Assembly: GCF_030345075.1 (NCBI RefSeq)
Contig: NZ_CP128361.1
Coordinates: forward strand, 1,488,001-1,552,000
Source: Solwaraspora sp. WMMA2065
Lineage (GTDB): Bacteria; Actinomycetota; Actinomycetes; Mycobacteriales; Micromonosporaceae
DNA: 64,000 nucleotides
Direction: 5' to 3'
This document shows positions 6,735-15,767 of this stretch, in pieces. A program made the position numbers and the translations under genes. Below the pieces are notes generated by a model, which was not told where the DNA came from, did no database searches, and saw nothing but the letters and a program-made list of their open reading frames with translations. How positions within the stretch are numbered: position 1 is the first letter of the stretch; the number at the start of each line of letters is the position of its first letter.

Positions 6735-8751
6735 CCGCTATTGCCTCGTCCCCGCGACCAAGCCCGTCGAGTACGTCCGCCAACGTCCCCAACGCCCCGA
6801 CCAGGTCCCCGACGTACGCCATTGGGATTTGCTGGTACAGCTTCTCGTAGCGCTCGACCGACTCGGTCGCGGCGGTCAACGCCTCAGGCAGTTCGTACTG
6901 GTGGGCTGTCCGTACCCAGGCTTCGGTCCAGAGCGACATGGCGAGGTCGGGTTCGTAGGCGGCGGGTTTGACCTGGGCGAGCCGGCGGCGGATCGTGACG
7001 GCTTCGGCGGTGGCGGTCATGGCCTCATCCTGCCGCCCCAGGTCCGACAGCATCACGCCGAGGTTGTTCAGCGACATGGCGAGGTCGGGTTCGTAGGCGG
7101 CGGGGTTGGCCTGGGCGAGCCGGCGGTAGACGTCGGCGGCTTCGGTGGTGGCGGTCAACGCTTCGTCGCGCCGGCCCGCCTCCGACAGCCGATTCCCGAG
7201 CGATCCGAGTAGACGTGCCGTAGTCGGCTCATCGGCGGTAGCGAGCCGGTGCGTTGTGAGGCGTCTGGTGATAGCTGCTTTGGCGACGGCCAAGCCGACG
7301 TGCAGTTCCTGCGGCAGATGCGGCTCAATCGCCTCGAGCGCGCTGATGTCGAGCGTGTCGACGTCGGCTATCCGGGCCAGGATGGTGCCGCCAGCGGCGA
7401 CCGCCAACTCGGGGCGCTGACGCAACAGCGGGGAGAGCAGCCGGGACGCGACGTGCGGCCAGCGGATCGCGGCCTCGACCAGCACCGTCAACGCCGCTGC
7501 CGACCAGGGCGGCTGGCCGGCGCTATCCGATTCAGTGCCGGTGATCAGCCGGGTGATCGCCCGGCCGGACCACGGATCGGCCGGGGAGCCAGCCACCCCG
7601 TGACCGGGCAGCCGCAGCGCGATGAAGTCCTCGCCGAGCCGGTCGGGATACAACGGCTCCAGCACCTTGTCCGGCTCGGTCGGCGGGTAGCAGACGGCAT
7701 GGTCGGCCAGCATCTGGTCGGCAGCGTCCGGCGCGCACACTCCTGCCGTCGTCAACGCGGCCAGGCCGTCGTCGTAGTCGAGCGGCCGGGTCAACGTCGC
7801 GGTGCAGACCGTACGGCTCAGCAGCTGCGAGATCGTGACGAAGCCGGCGCGCTGTTCGTACAGCTTGTGCCAGTGGTCGACCTCGCGGCGCAGCAGATAG
7901 GCCGACAGGTCCCGATCGCCGGTCGGTGCGGTCCGCTGGCGCGCGGCGGCGTCGACCGCGACCAGCGCCGCCATGTGGATCACCAGGATCTGCCGGTACG
8001 CCTCCCCGGTGGCCAGATCGGCCGGCGGATGGATCGAGCCGCCGTCGATGCCGTACGCGTAGGCGAACCGGTCGGCTGCTTCGGTGAAGATCCGCTGCCG
8101 GTTCGCGGGTCTGTCGGCGGCCGGGGTCAGCGCGGTGACGTCGGCCGCGTACCCGAGCGTGGCCAGGTCATGCTGGTACGGCCACAACGTCGACTCGGGT
8201 CGGGCGAGCAGCAGAAGCCGGGTCGGCACACCCTGGCGCAGCAGCCGGTCCTTGAACATGTCCCGCAGGTCTTCGGCGGGCCAGCGTTCGGCATAGTCGA
8301 TGATCACCAGCAAGCCACGCCCGGTTGCCTCGGTGGCCTCGGGCGGGTCGTCGGCGGCGAGTTGGCTGCGGTGCCGGGCGACCGCGACCGCCCAGCCGGC
8401 GGCGATGCTGTCCGCGCCGAACTGGGCCGCGAGCCGGGTCTTGCCCTGCCCGCCCGGCCCGTGCAGCAGCCGCACAGCGACCCCGCGCGCCGGGTCGTCG
8501 CGCCAGGCGGCCAACTCGGCGCGGTCGGCGTCGCGCAGGGCGGTGAACGGCACCACCTGATTGTTGGCGGCGAGCAACATGCTCGGCTGGTCGACCAACG
8601 TACGCGGGTCCGGTGGCCGCTGCGGCTGCCACCGCTCCACCCGGTACGCCGGCCGCTGCTCGTAGATGGTGATGTGCTGGTCACCGGCGGCCTGGAACAC
8701 CTGCCCGTGGCCGCTGGCCTCGCCGTGCAGGTGGATGTCCGGGTTGGTCAC
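6697..8751 (-). CDS. STAND/NLR-like P-loop ATPase with N-terminal amyloid-like motif and TPR repeats
   Basis: 684 residues. An N-terminal motif QVFQAAGDQHI lies at residues ~17-27, followed by an NTPase core with Walker A GPGGQGKT (~98-105) and Walker B LLVIIDYAE. A helical middle region follows, then C-terminal tetratricopeptide-like repeats with two near-identical copies of PAAYEPDLAMSL. This is the plan of bacterial NLR-like signalling ATPases: sensing by repeats, NTP-driven oligomerisation and effector recruitment by a homotypic motif. The matching motif (RVYQAARDQHI) forms the C-terminus of the upstream gene product, and the two genes overlap by GTGA. A conflict or cell-suicide role is an inference. 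Confidence 0.8.
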   Translation of the reverse strand: MTNPDIHLHGEASGHGQVFQAAGDQHITIYEQRPAYRVERWQPQRPPDPRTLVDQPSMLLAANNQVVPFTALRDADRAELAAWRDDPARGVAVRLLHGPGGQGKTRLAAQFGADSIAAGWAVAVARHRSQLAADDPPEATEATGRGLLVIIDYAERWPAEDLRDMFKDRLLRQGVPTRLLLLARPESTLWPYQHDLATLGYAADVTALTPAADRPANRQRIFTEAADRFAYAYGIDGGSIHPPADLATGEAYRQILVIHMAALVAVDAAARQRTAPTGDRDLSAYLLRREVDHWHKLYEQRAGFVTISQLLSRTVCTATLTRPLDYDDGLAALTTAGVCAPDAADQMLADHAVCYPPTEPDKVLEPLYPDRLGEDFIALRLPGHGVAGSPADPWSGRAITRLITGTESDSAGQPPWSAAALTVLVEAAIRWPHVASRLLSPLLRQRPELAVAAGGTILARIADVDTLDISALEAIEPHLPQELHVGLAVAKAAITRRLTTHRLATADEPTTARLLGSLGNRLSEAGRRDEALTATTEAADVYRRLAQANPAAYEPDLAMSLNNLGVMLSDLGRQDEAMTATAEAVTIRRRLAQVKPAAYEPDLAMSLWTEAWVRTAHQYELPEALTAATESVERYEKLYQQIPMAYVGDLVGALGTLADVLDGLGRGDEAIAVRARRDALTAEQ
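6933..7126. repeat. Tandem coding repeat in the STAND gene (138-bp period)
   Basis: The stretch beginning GCGACATGGCGAGGTCGG at 6933 recurs almost unchanged at 7071. The 138-bp spacing is 46 codons and corresponds to two successive TPR-like units of the STAND protein. The near identity points to recent duplication and possible copy-number variation of the sensor repeats. Confidence 0.65.
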
Positions 8752-9173
8752 TTCTCGTTGATGTGCTGGTCGCGGGCGGCCTGGTAGACGCGGGCGTTGT
8801 CTTTGGCGTTGGCGGTCATCGTGATGCTGCCGACCTGCTGCTGGTCGGCGGGCGGCAGCAGGGGAGTGAGGGTGTCGTCGAGCAGGCGACGCAGCTCGGC
8901 GGCGAACGCCGGATCCTGGCGGATCAGCCGCTGCAGTTTGCGTTGCCAGTCGTCTACCAGGCCCCGCTCGGCGTCAGTGTCACCGTCGCGGCGAGCGGCC
9001 ATGACCTCCTCGCGTACCTCGGCCAGCTCGGCGGCGACGGCGTCGGCCTGCTGCGGGCGTACCCGCCGCCACAGCGCGACCGCCCCGTCACGAGCCTTCT
9101 CCCACGCGTCCGTCGCGATCGCCTGGATCAACGCGGCACCGGTCGCCGCCGCGACCGGGTCGATGTCCACCAT
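8748..9173 (-). CDS. Small helical protein with C-terminal RHIM/amyloid-like motif (Bell-like effector candidate)
   Basis: A 141-residue protein. Residues 1-105 are predicted all-helical, with heptad-like patterns in AAELAEVREEVMAARR and QRKLQRLIRQ. A Gln/Asn-rich linker leads to a C-terminal RVYQAARDQHI at residues 128-138. This matches the N-terminal motif of the co-transcribed STAND ATPase at 8 of 11 positions. Bacterial amyloid signalling systems place such motifs at the C-terminus of a small (Bell-domain) effector and at the N-terminus of an adjacent NLR. I chose the ATG at 9173 because a GGAG site sits 8 bp upstream; the open frame extends further but without a ribosome site. Confidence 0.7.
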   Translation of the reverse strand: MVDIDPVAAATGAALIQAIATDAWEKARDGAVALWRRVRPQQADAVAAELAEVREEVMAARRDGDTDAERGLVDDWQRKLQRLIRQDPAFAAELRRLLDDTLTPLLPPADQQQVGSITMTANAKDNARVYQAARDQHINEK

Positions 9174-9310
9174 GCCAGCCACTCCGTCCGTCCGAGGTGG
9201 CAACCACAGTAGACCCATACCGCCAGCCAGTCGGACCGCCTCGCTGTCGGATCCGCTACAGCAGGGGTGATCGTGGCGCGCTGAACCACCTGTACGAGTG
9301 ACGGCTGCCG

Positions 9311-10508
9311 TCACTCCGACTCCGCGTCCCCTTCTGTCTCCTCCTCCACCGGTACGCGCACCACCCGCCGCGTGTCGAGATCGACCCGCCACCCCGCCGG
9401 CCACATATCGCTGTCACGATTGCCGTCCCCGATGCGGGCATCAATGAAATCGATCTTTTCTTGGTACATCGCTCCGTCGAACCAGGCAATGCCGATGAAT
9501 GTCGCTTCAGCGAAGCGGGCGGTGCCGGCGAACGTCACCCCGACGAACCGGGCGTCGTTCAGATGGCAGTTACTGAAGTCGGTGTCGAGGAGGGTGGCCT
9601 CGGTCAGGTCGAGAGTCATGCCATTCCAGTAGGCCTGGCTCGGGGTGCCGTTCGGCGTCGTCGGCCGCAGGTGACGGGCGAGGATGCGCTGTGCGGCCAG
9701 CCGTACCTGGCGCTCCTCCCGGGGGTCAGGCTGCTTCGGGGCACCCGGTTCCTGGCCGGTATCGGGTTCGGCGGTGTTCTGATCTGCCTGCTCCTCGGTC
9801 CGCGGGGTGTACGGCATGCGCAGGTAGGCGCAGATCACCTCGACGATGCTCTGCCGGTGCACCGGGTTGTCCTGGGCGAGGCGTTCCAGGGCGTAGAGGC
9901 CGGCCAGGCGTACCGGTGCCTTGTCGGAGCCGAGCTGTTCGGCGGCCTTGACATACAGCTCGGTGACCCGTTTCTCGCCCGCGTCGTACTCGGTGGCCTG
10001 CTGGGTCCGTTCGGTGACCTGCTGGCGGCGTAACGCCAGCAGCAGCGCGGCGGCGGCACCGAAACCCGCGCCGACCGATAAGCCGGTGCGGATCGTTTCC
10101 ACCTGAAGCTGCGCCTGCTCCAGCGGCGTCCCGACACCGGCGAACCGTGGACTGTAGGCCCCACACCGCCGCCCAGGTGATAGCGACGACGGCCAGGAAG
10201 CCGATCCCGAGAATCCAGGTCGGCAGTGGACGTAGTGGACGCTGCGGCGGTACGGGTGCCGCCGACGATTCGCCCGCCCGCCGCGCCCGCCGCCACAGCA
10301 CCCCGCCGACTGCCAACCCAGTCACGCCGGCCACGGCAAGCAGCAGCACCAGCCAGTGGCCGACGATCAGCCGCCCCAGCATCGTCCACAGCCGACCCGG
10401 CAGCAGCAGTACGGCGGCGGCGAGCAGGGCCACCGCACCTGCGGCCGCTGGCGTCGCCGCCTTCCAGTGTTTGATCACCCGGGTGTCCCGCCGTCCGCCG
10501 AAAGCCAT
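9311..10508 (-). pseudogene. Membrane-anchored pentapeptide-repeat protein gene, frame disrupted
   Basis: Two frames together make one familiar protein. The first (from 10508) has three hydrophobic segments ending WAAVWG; the second continues FAGVGTPLEQ, VETIRTGLSVGAG and another hydrophobic segment, then a helical region and pentapeptide-like repeats (LTEATLLDTDFSN, FAEATF). The switch falls at a GGGG run at 10159-10162, where one extra G would restore WG-AYSPRFAGVG. So either a one-base deletion inactivated the gene or a homopolymer base was missed in sequencing. In the intact form it would be a membrane protein with a cytoplasmic repeat domain. It lies just upstream of the STAND/effector pair on the same strand. 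Confidence 0.7.
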
Positions 10509-10585
10509 CCTCGGGGCACCACAGTAGATCCGTACCGCCAGAAGGGTCGGACCGGCGCGGTGTCGGATGCCTTACGGCGGAGGTG

Positions 10586-11800
10586 TCACAGCGGGGTGGG
10601 CAGGACACGGACGGCTGCGGTGCGGGACCACTCGGCCAGCAGCAGGGTGGCGTCGTCGTCCGGTGCGCCGCCCCGGTGCTCAGCGACGGCGCGGGCCAGT
10701 CGGCGTACCGCCTCGGGGGCCGGCAGCCCGGTGGCGGCCTGCCGTTCGGCGAAGTCGACCAGGCGGCGCAGACCGAACGGCTCACCGGTGCGCACCCCGG
10801 CCTCCGGCACCCCGTCGGTGAACAGCAGCAGCTGGTCGCCGGGTTCGAGGATCTCCTCGCCGACGCGGGCGGCGGTGTCAGGGATGCCCAGCGGCAGTCG
10901 GCGGCCGGCGCGCAGCTCCCGGACCATTTTGCCGCCGCGCAGCAGCAGCGGCCTCGGGTGCCCGGCGTTGACATACCGCAGCAGACCGGTCTCCAGGTCC
11001 AGATCGGCGAGGAACGCGGTGACGAACCGGGCGTCGGTGAACTGGTCGGTCAGCGACGCGTCGGCGGTGCGGCCCTGGGTGACCAGGTCGTGGCCGCAGC
11101 GGCGGGCCGACCGGACGGCGGCGATCACCGTCGTGCAGGCCAGGCCGGCTTTCAGGCTGTGTCCGACGGCGTCGAAGATCGCCAGGAAGGCGTGGTCGCC
11201 GTCGATGGCGTAGTCGAAGCCGTCGCCGCCGACGTCGTAGCAGGGTTCGAGGACGGCGCTGACGGTGATCCGCTGCGTGGCGGCGGTCAGCGGCGGCAGC
11301 ACCTGCGACAGCAGTTCCCCGGCGACGGTCGCCGGCCGGGACCGGCCGACCAGCCGCAGATGGTCACCTTTCGGCCGGGTGACGGTGATCAGGTGCCCGA
11401 CCAGTCCGGCGACGGTCTCGCAACGGCGGCGGGTGTGCCGGCCGTCGGCGTCAGCCGCATCGTCGAAGACGTACTCGATGACGCCGAGCCGGTCGGTGCC
11501 GTCGACCATCGGAATCCACCACGCGGGCGCGTTCAACGCCGGGATCGACTCGACCAGGGTGAACGAGCGTCCGGCGACGGACCCTTCGACCGGTTGCGGC
11601 TGCGGGTCGGCCCGCCCCGGCACCGGTACGGGCCGCAACGTGTGCTGCTCCTCGTCGGCCAGGTAGATGGTGGCGTGCACACCGAGAGTGGCCATCACGT
11701 CGGCGAACGCGCCGCCCAGCTCGTCGGGCTGGAACAGGTGGGAGCGCAGCAGCACGTCGCTGAGCGCGTCGAGCCACTGTCGTTCCGGCGTACGTTCCAT
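10586..11800 (-). CDS. SpoIIE-type PP2C serine phosphatase with N-terminal GAF-like sensor
   Basis: A 404-residue soluble protein. The first ~190 residues look like a GAF-type sensor. The C-terminal half is a SpoIIE-family PPM phosphatase, with metal-binding motifs DVGGDGFDY, FDAVGHSLKAG and LLFTDGVPEA, and PDDDATLLL at the end. Such proteins dephosphorylate STAS-domain anti-sigma antagonists in partner-switching systems. A STAS protein is encoded at 57.3 kb, but no direct link is shown. I start at the ATG at 11800, where the homologous domain begins; the frame stays open far upstream into low-complexity sequence. Confidence 0.85.
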   Translation of the reverse strand: MERTPERQWLDALSDVLLRSHLFQPDELGGAFADVMATLGVHATIYLADEEQHTLRPVPVPGRADPQPQPVEGSVAGRSFTLVESIPALNAPAWWIPMVDGTDRLGVIEYVFDDAADADGRHTRRRCETVAGLVGHLITVTRPKGDHLRLVGRSRPATVAGELLSQVLPPLTAATQRITVSAVLEPCYDVGGDGFDYAIDGDHAFLAIFDAVGHSLKAGLACTTVIAAVRSARRCGHDLVTQGRTADASLTDQFTDARFVTAFLADLDLETGLLRYVNAGHPRPLLLRGGKMVRELRAGRRLPLGIPDTAARVGEEILEPGDQLLLFTDGVPEAGVRTGEPFGLRRLVDFAERQAATGLPAPEAVRRLARAVAEHRGGAPDDDATLLLAEWSRTAAVRVLPTPL

Positions 11801-11875
11801 GGCCGCCACCCTACGGCGTGGCCGGTCCGATAGATTTCGTCCGGTCGGTACACGACTCGTGGGAGCGGGGACACC

Positions 11876-12265
11876 GTGGTTGTCGCAGGTCTGGTCCTCG
11901 CCGGTGCGGCGGCGCTGATCCACGGCTACATCTTCTACCTCGAATCGGTGGTGTGGACCGCGCCGCGTACCCGAGCGGTGTTCGGCATCCGCAGCGAGCA
12001 GGACGCGCTCACCACCCAGGCCCTCGCCTTCAACCAGGGCTTCTACAACCTGTTCCTGGCCGTCGCGGTCGTCGCCGGCATCGTCGTGGTCGCGGCCGGG
12101 GCCACCGCCGTCGGCGCGACCCTGGTGTTCACCGGCGCCGGCACGATGCTCGCCGCCAGCCTGGTCCTGGTGGTCTCCCGGCCGGCGATGCTGCGTGCCG
12201 CGCTCATCCAGGGGTTGCCGCCGCTGCTGGGTGTGGTCGCCCTGGCGGTCGGGCTCGCCGGCTGA
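11876..12265 (+). CDS. DUF1304 family small membrane protein
   Basis: 129 residues with four predicted membrane helices and the DUF1304 N-terminal pattern LIHGYIFYLESVVW, followed by NQGFYNLFLA. The family is of unknown function and inner-membrane. The start is a GTG 75 bp from the divergent phosphatase gene, so the two may share a promoter region. Nothing else in the neighbourhood suggests a partner. Confidence 0.85.
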   Translation: MVVAGLVLAGAAALIHGYIFYLESVVWTAPRTRAVFGIRSEQDALTTQALAFNQGFYNLFLAVAVVAGIVVVAAGATAVGATLVFTGAGTMLAASLVLVVSRPAMLRAALIQGLPPLLGVVALAVGLAG

Positions 12266-12542
12266 CCGGACCCGGCTCACTGTCTGAACCGCTCCGTACG
12301 GCAAGGCCAGTCGCTGATTGGTGGCCTGCCGTCGATGTCGGGTCACCAACACCCCAGACGTCGCTGATCCGACGATTCTTCGGTGCAAATGGCGCCGTAC
12401 CGCTGCATTTTTCAGCCGGACAGGGCCTGCGCGGACGGAAACCCGGTCGGCAAATGGTTAGCGGTGCCGTCGGCGGCCGTGACACGGTGTGCCTCGCCCG
12501 ACACCGGAGGGCGAACCGCAACCACACCGCAGGAGACACCTC

Positions 12543-13367
12543 GTGAACACCAGCAGAAGGACGGTCCTCGGCCTGCTCGCCACCGCGGCGGTCGCCGGAC
12601 CCCTGGCGACGCTGCCGGCCACCCCGGCGGCCGCCGCCGACATCTACACCTCGAACACCGACCTGTACTCGGATCCGAACCTGGCCGAAGGGGTCGACTA
12701 CGCCCGCCGCTACCGCCGGCATCCGCTGCTCGACAACTCCGACGCCACCGCGACGCCGTTTCCGCGTACCGCGATCATCGCCCCGCACGGCGGCGGCATC
12801 GAAGGCGGCACCTCGGAGCTGTGCCTGGCGATCGCCGGCTACCACCCGGCGGACCTGGCGGCGACCCCGCCGGCCGGCCCGACGTACGACTACTGGATGT
12901 TCGAAGGCATCCGCTCGTCCGGCAACGCCGAACTGCACGTCACCGCCAGCCACTGCGACGACGTCCCGGCGTTGTCGGTGGCGGCCGGCGCGCTGAACGT
13001 CGTCACCCTGCACGGCTGCACCCCGGGCACCGCCGGGCTGCCGTCGAACGCGCAGGCCGTCGCCGTCGGCGGACGCAACGCGGCGTTGCGGGCCGCGCTG
13101 ATCTCCGCCTACACCACGGCCGGGATCACCGCGTTCGACGCCACCGGCATCCCAGCGATCGCCGGCACCGCCACCGACAACATCGTCAACCGGACGCTGC
13201 TCGGCATGGGCGCCCAGCTGGAGCTGACCACGCCGCTGCGGGCGGCGATGTTCGGCACCAACACCCGCTCCCAGCGCAAGAACACCACCAACACCCTGTT
13301 CTGGGATTTCGTGGCGGCCACCCGCACCGCCATCACGCAGATCGAGGCGACGCAGCCGATCCTGTGA
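12543..13367 (+). CDS. Exported poly-gamma-glutamate hydrolase family protein (PF05908-like)
   Basis: 274 residues. It begins with a Tat-type signal peptide (SRRTVLG, hydrophobic core, PAAAAD). The mature part carries APHGGGIEGGTSE, WMFEG and VTLHGC, characteristic of the poly-gamma-glutamate hydrolase/phage-related family of zinc peptidases that cut gamma-glutamyl polymers. The GTG start follows GCAGGAGAC. The 277-bp upstream gap shows no recognisable element. The secreted location fits capsule or phage-polymer degradation; the natural substrate here is unknown. Confidence 0.8.
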   Translation: MNTSRRTVLGLLATAAVAGPLATLPATPAAAADIYTSNTDLYSDPNLAEGVDYARRYRRHPLLDNSDATATPFPRTAIIAPHGGGIEGGTSELCLAIAGYHPADLAATPPAGPTYDYWMFEGIRSSGNAELHVTASHCDDVPALSVAAGALNVVTLHGCTPGTAGLPSNAQAVAVGGRNAALRAALISAYTTAGITAFDATGIPAIAGTATDNIVNRTLLGMGAQLELTTPLRAAMFGTNTRSQRKNTTNTLFWDFVAATRTAITQIEATQPIL

Positions 13368-13379
13368 CGCTCACCGCGG

Positions 13380-13421
13380 CACCCCGCCCCGCTCCCGGGT
13401 CACAGCACCCGGGGCGGGGTG
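13380..13421. terminator. Bidirectional hairpin between convergent genes
   Basis: A 12-bp perfect inverted repeat (13380-13391 CACCCCGCCCCG and 13410-13421) with an 18-nt loop sits between the hydrolase gene and the convergent MFS gene, overlapping the last codons of the latter. Confidence 0.65.
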
Positions 13422-14830
13422 TTGCCGGCGGCGACGATCGCCCGGCGCATCGGCACCGCCAGCAGCAGCACGAACCCGACCACAAAGAAGATCAACAACG
13501 AGACCAGACCCACCCGGTACGAGTTCGTCAGCTGGAACACCAGCCCGAACGCCAGCGGCCCCAGCCAGCTGGTGCCCTTGTCGCTGATCTCGTAGAAGCC
13601 GTAGTACTCGCCTTCCTTACCGGCCGGGATCAGCTGGCTGAACAGTGACCGGCTCAGCGCCTGGGAGCCGCCGAGCACCAGGCCGATCGCCGCGCCGAGC
13701 GCCATGAACTGCGCCGGCGCCTCGGCCGGCAGCCGGAACGCCGCCACGATCACCCCGGTCCACAGCACCAGGCTGCCCAGCACCGTCTTCCACGCGCCGA
13801 TGCGTTGCGCGACCGCCCCGAGCAGCAGCGCCCCACCGAACGCCAGGAACTGCACCAGCAGGATCGTCACGATCAGCGTCGACTGGCCCAGCCGCAGCTC
13901 CTCGGTGCCGTACTGGCTGGCCAACGCGATCACCGTCTGGATGCCGTCGTTGTAGACCAGGAACGCCAGCAGGAAGAACAACGTCAACGGGTACGTCTTC
14001 AGCCCGCGCACCGTACGGCCCAGCTGTTTGAACCCGTCGGTGAGCACGTTGCCGCCCGGCCGGGCGTCGACCGCCGGGTGTTCCCGCAGCCAGGCCAGCG
14101 GCACCAGGGTGAACACCGCCCACCACACGCCGGCCGACACGATCGACCAGCGGGCCAGGTCCAGGGTGCGCTGCGCGTCGCCGTCGACGCTGAACGACTG
14201 CACCACCACCAGGTTGACGGCCAGCAGCAGCCCACCACCGAGGTAGCCGAGCGCCCAGCCCCGGCTGGAGATCCGGTCCCGGTCGTCGGGGCCGCCCAGC
14301 TGCGGCAGGAACGAGTTGTACACCACCACGCTGGCACCGAACGCGATGTTGGCCAGGACGAACAGCCCGCCGCCGAGCAGGTAGCGGTCCCCGGTGACGA
14401 ACACCATCGCGACGGTCGCCCCGGCGCCGACGAACGCCGACACCGCCAGCAGCCGCTTCTTGTGCATCGACCGGTCGGCCAGCGCACCCATCACCGGCAG
14501 CACCAGCACCGTCAACGCCACCGACAGCGACACCAGGTACGGGAAGTACGCCCCCGGCGCCACCTCGATACCGAGCGGGTACACGGACCCGGCGCACTCG
14601 TCGGCGTCGGCCGCGCAGCCGGCGGCCTGTTTGGTGACCGTGGTCAGGAACGGCCCCAGGAACACGGTGATGACGGTGGTGGAGAACGCCGACATCGCCC
14701 AGTCGTAGAAGTACCAGCCGGTGCGTTCCCGCCGGGTGCTCGACGGCGCGGCACCGGGCGACGCCGACGGCGGCGGTACGGGCGCGGGCCCGGTAGGTGG
14801 CCCGCTGGTTGGCTCGGTGGGGTCGGCCAT
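13400..14830 (-). CDS. MFS transporter, Atg22/UMF1-like family
   Basis: A 476-residue protein with about 12 membrane helices after a Pro-rich N-terminus. WYFYDWAMSAFSTTVITVF followed by a Cys-containing external loop, NSFLPQL, SSRGWALGYLGGG and a late G-S-QALSRSLFSQLIP block is the pattern of bacterial Atg22-like (UMF1) major facilitators. Substrate unknown; related proteins are proposed to move small solutes or amino acids. I prefer the ATG at 14830, which has AAGGA 5-6 bp upstream, over the GTG 12 bp earlier. It shares its direction with the downstream phosphodiesterase gene, which ends 19 bp beyond its start on the same strand. Confidence 0.85.
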   Translation of the reverse strand: MADPTEPTSGPPTGPAPVPPPSASPGAAPSSTRRERTGWYFYDWAMSAFSTTVITVFLGPFLTTVTKQAAGCAADADECAGSVYPLGIEVAPGAYFPYLVSLSVALTVLVLPVMGALADRSMHKKRLLAVSAFVGAGATVAMVFVTGDRYLLGGGLFVLANIAFGASVVVYNSFLPQLGGPDDRDRISSRGWALGYLGGGLLLAVNLVVVQSFSVDGDAQRTLDLARWSIVSAGVWWAVFTLVPLAWLREHPAVDARPGGNVLTDGFKQLGRTVRGLKTYPLTLFFLLAFLVYNDGIQTVIALASQYGTEELRLGQSTLIVTILLVQFLAFGGALLLGAVAQRIGAWKTVLGSLVLWTGVIVAAFRLPAEAPAQFMALGAAIGLVLGGSQALSRSLFSQLIPAGKEGEYYGFYEISDKGTSWLGPLAFGLVFQLTNSYRVGLVSLLIFFVVGFVLLLAVPMRRAIVAAGNTPPRVL

Positions 14831-14848
14831 CGGATCCTTCACTGTCGG

Positions 14849-15649
14849 TCAACGGGCGGCGCGGTCCACGTCGACCCGCCGGTCGGGCGGCCAGTGGCCG
14901 CGGGCGAGATACACGTCACGCAACACCTCGACGTGATCGGTCATGATGCCATCCACCCCGAGGTCCAGTAACTCGTGCATCTGGGCGGGTTCGTCGATCG
15001 TCCAGACATGCACCTGCAACCCCAGCCGGTGGCAGTACGCCACGAACCGGGCGTCGACCACCCGTACCCGGTTGAACCGCACCGGCACCTGCGCGGCCAC
15101 CACCGACGGCGGCAGCCGCAGCCGCCGGCCGGTCAACGACCCGACCCGCAGCCGGGTCACCGCCTGCATGCCCAGCGACGTCGCGACCCGACCGCCGGTC
15201 GACGTCCGCAGCCGGTGCAGCCGCCGGTCGGAGAACGACGCCAGCAGCACCCGGTCGGCGGCGGCGCACCGGTCGACCGCCGCCAGCGTCGGCTCCACCC
15301 CGCCGTCGGCCTTCACGTCGATGTTGAACCGCACCTGCGGCCAGCTGTCGAGCACGTCGTCGAGCCGCGGCACCACCGACGCGCCGCCGACCCGCACCGT
15401 GGCCAGGTCCGCCCAGCGCAGCCGCGCGATGCTGCCCTTGTCGCCGGTCACCCGGTCCAGCGTCGGATCGTGGAACACCACTGCCACCTGATCGGCGGTG
15501 CCGTGCACGTCGGTCTCCACGTACCGGTAGCCGAGCCCGACGGCACGGCCGAACGCCTCGGCGGTGTTCTCGTCACCGCGGGCCGCGCCGCCCCGGTGCG
15601 CGAACGCGATCGGAGCCGGCGAGTCCAGGTACGCGAACCGGTGCGACAC
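14849..15649 (-). CDS. Glycerophosphodiester phosphodiesterase (GDPD)
   Basis: A 266-residue GDPD-family enzyme with AFAHRGG near the N-terminus (catalytic His/Arg), ENTAEAF, ETDVHGTAD (metal-binding Glu/Asp), FHDPTLDR and NIDVKADGG, and VWTIDEP with GVDGIMTD at the C-terminal end. It hydrolyses glycerophosphodiesters to glycerol-3-phosphate plus an alcohol. No signal peptide, so a cytoplasmic role is likely. The GTG start gives VSHRFAYLD, the usual N-terminus of this actinobacterial group. It is upstream of, and probably co-transcribed with, the MFS gene. Confidence 0.9.
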   Translation of the reverse strand: MSHRFAYLDSPAPIAFAHRGGAARGDENTAEAFGRAVGLGYRYVETDVHGTADQVAVVFHDPTLDRVTGDKGSIARLRWADLATVRVGGASVVPRLDDVLDSWPQVRFNIDVKADGGVEPTLAAVDRCAAADRVLLASFSDRRLHRLRTSTGGRVATSLGMQAVTRLRVGSLTGRRLRLPPSVVAAQVPVRFNRVRVVDARFVAYCHRLGLQVHVWTIDEPAQMHELLDLGVDGIMTDHVEVLRDVYLARGHWPPDRRVDVDRAAR

Positions 15650-15767
15650 GCAGCGCAGTATGCCCGCCGCCGGCAACCTGCGGGCGTACGGCAGGTTGCG
15701 CGACGCCGACCGGTCACCGGCCGGTGACCGGTGCGGGCCGCCGCACCGCCGGCAGTAGGGTGCCCCC

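Noticed and set aside
10586-12388. Extension of the SpoIIE phosphatase gene to a start near 12388
   Set aside because: The extra ~195 residues are low-complexity and cross the divergent DUF1304 gene; the conserved protein begins at the ATG at 11800.
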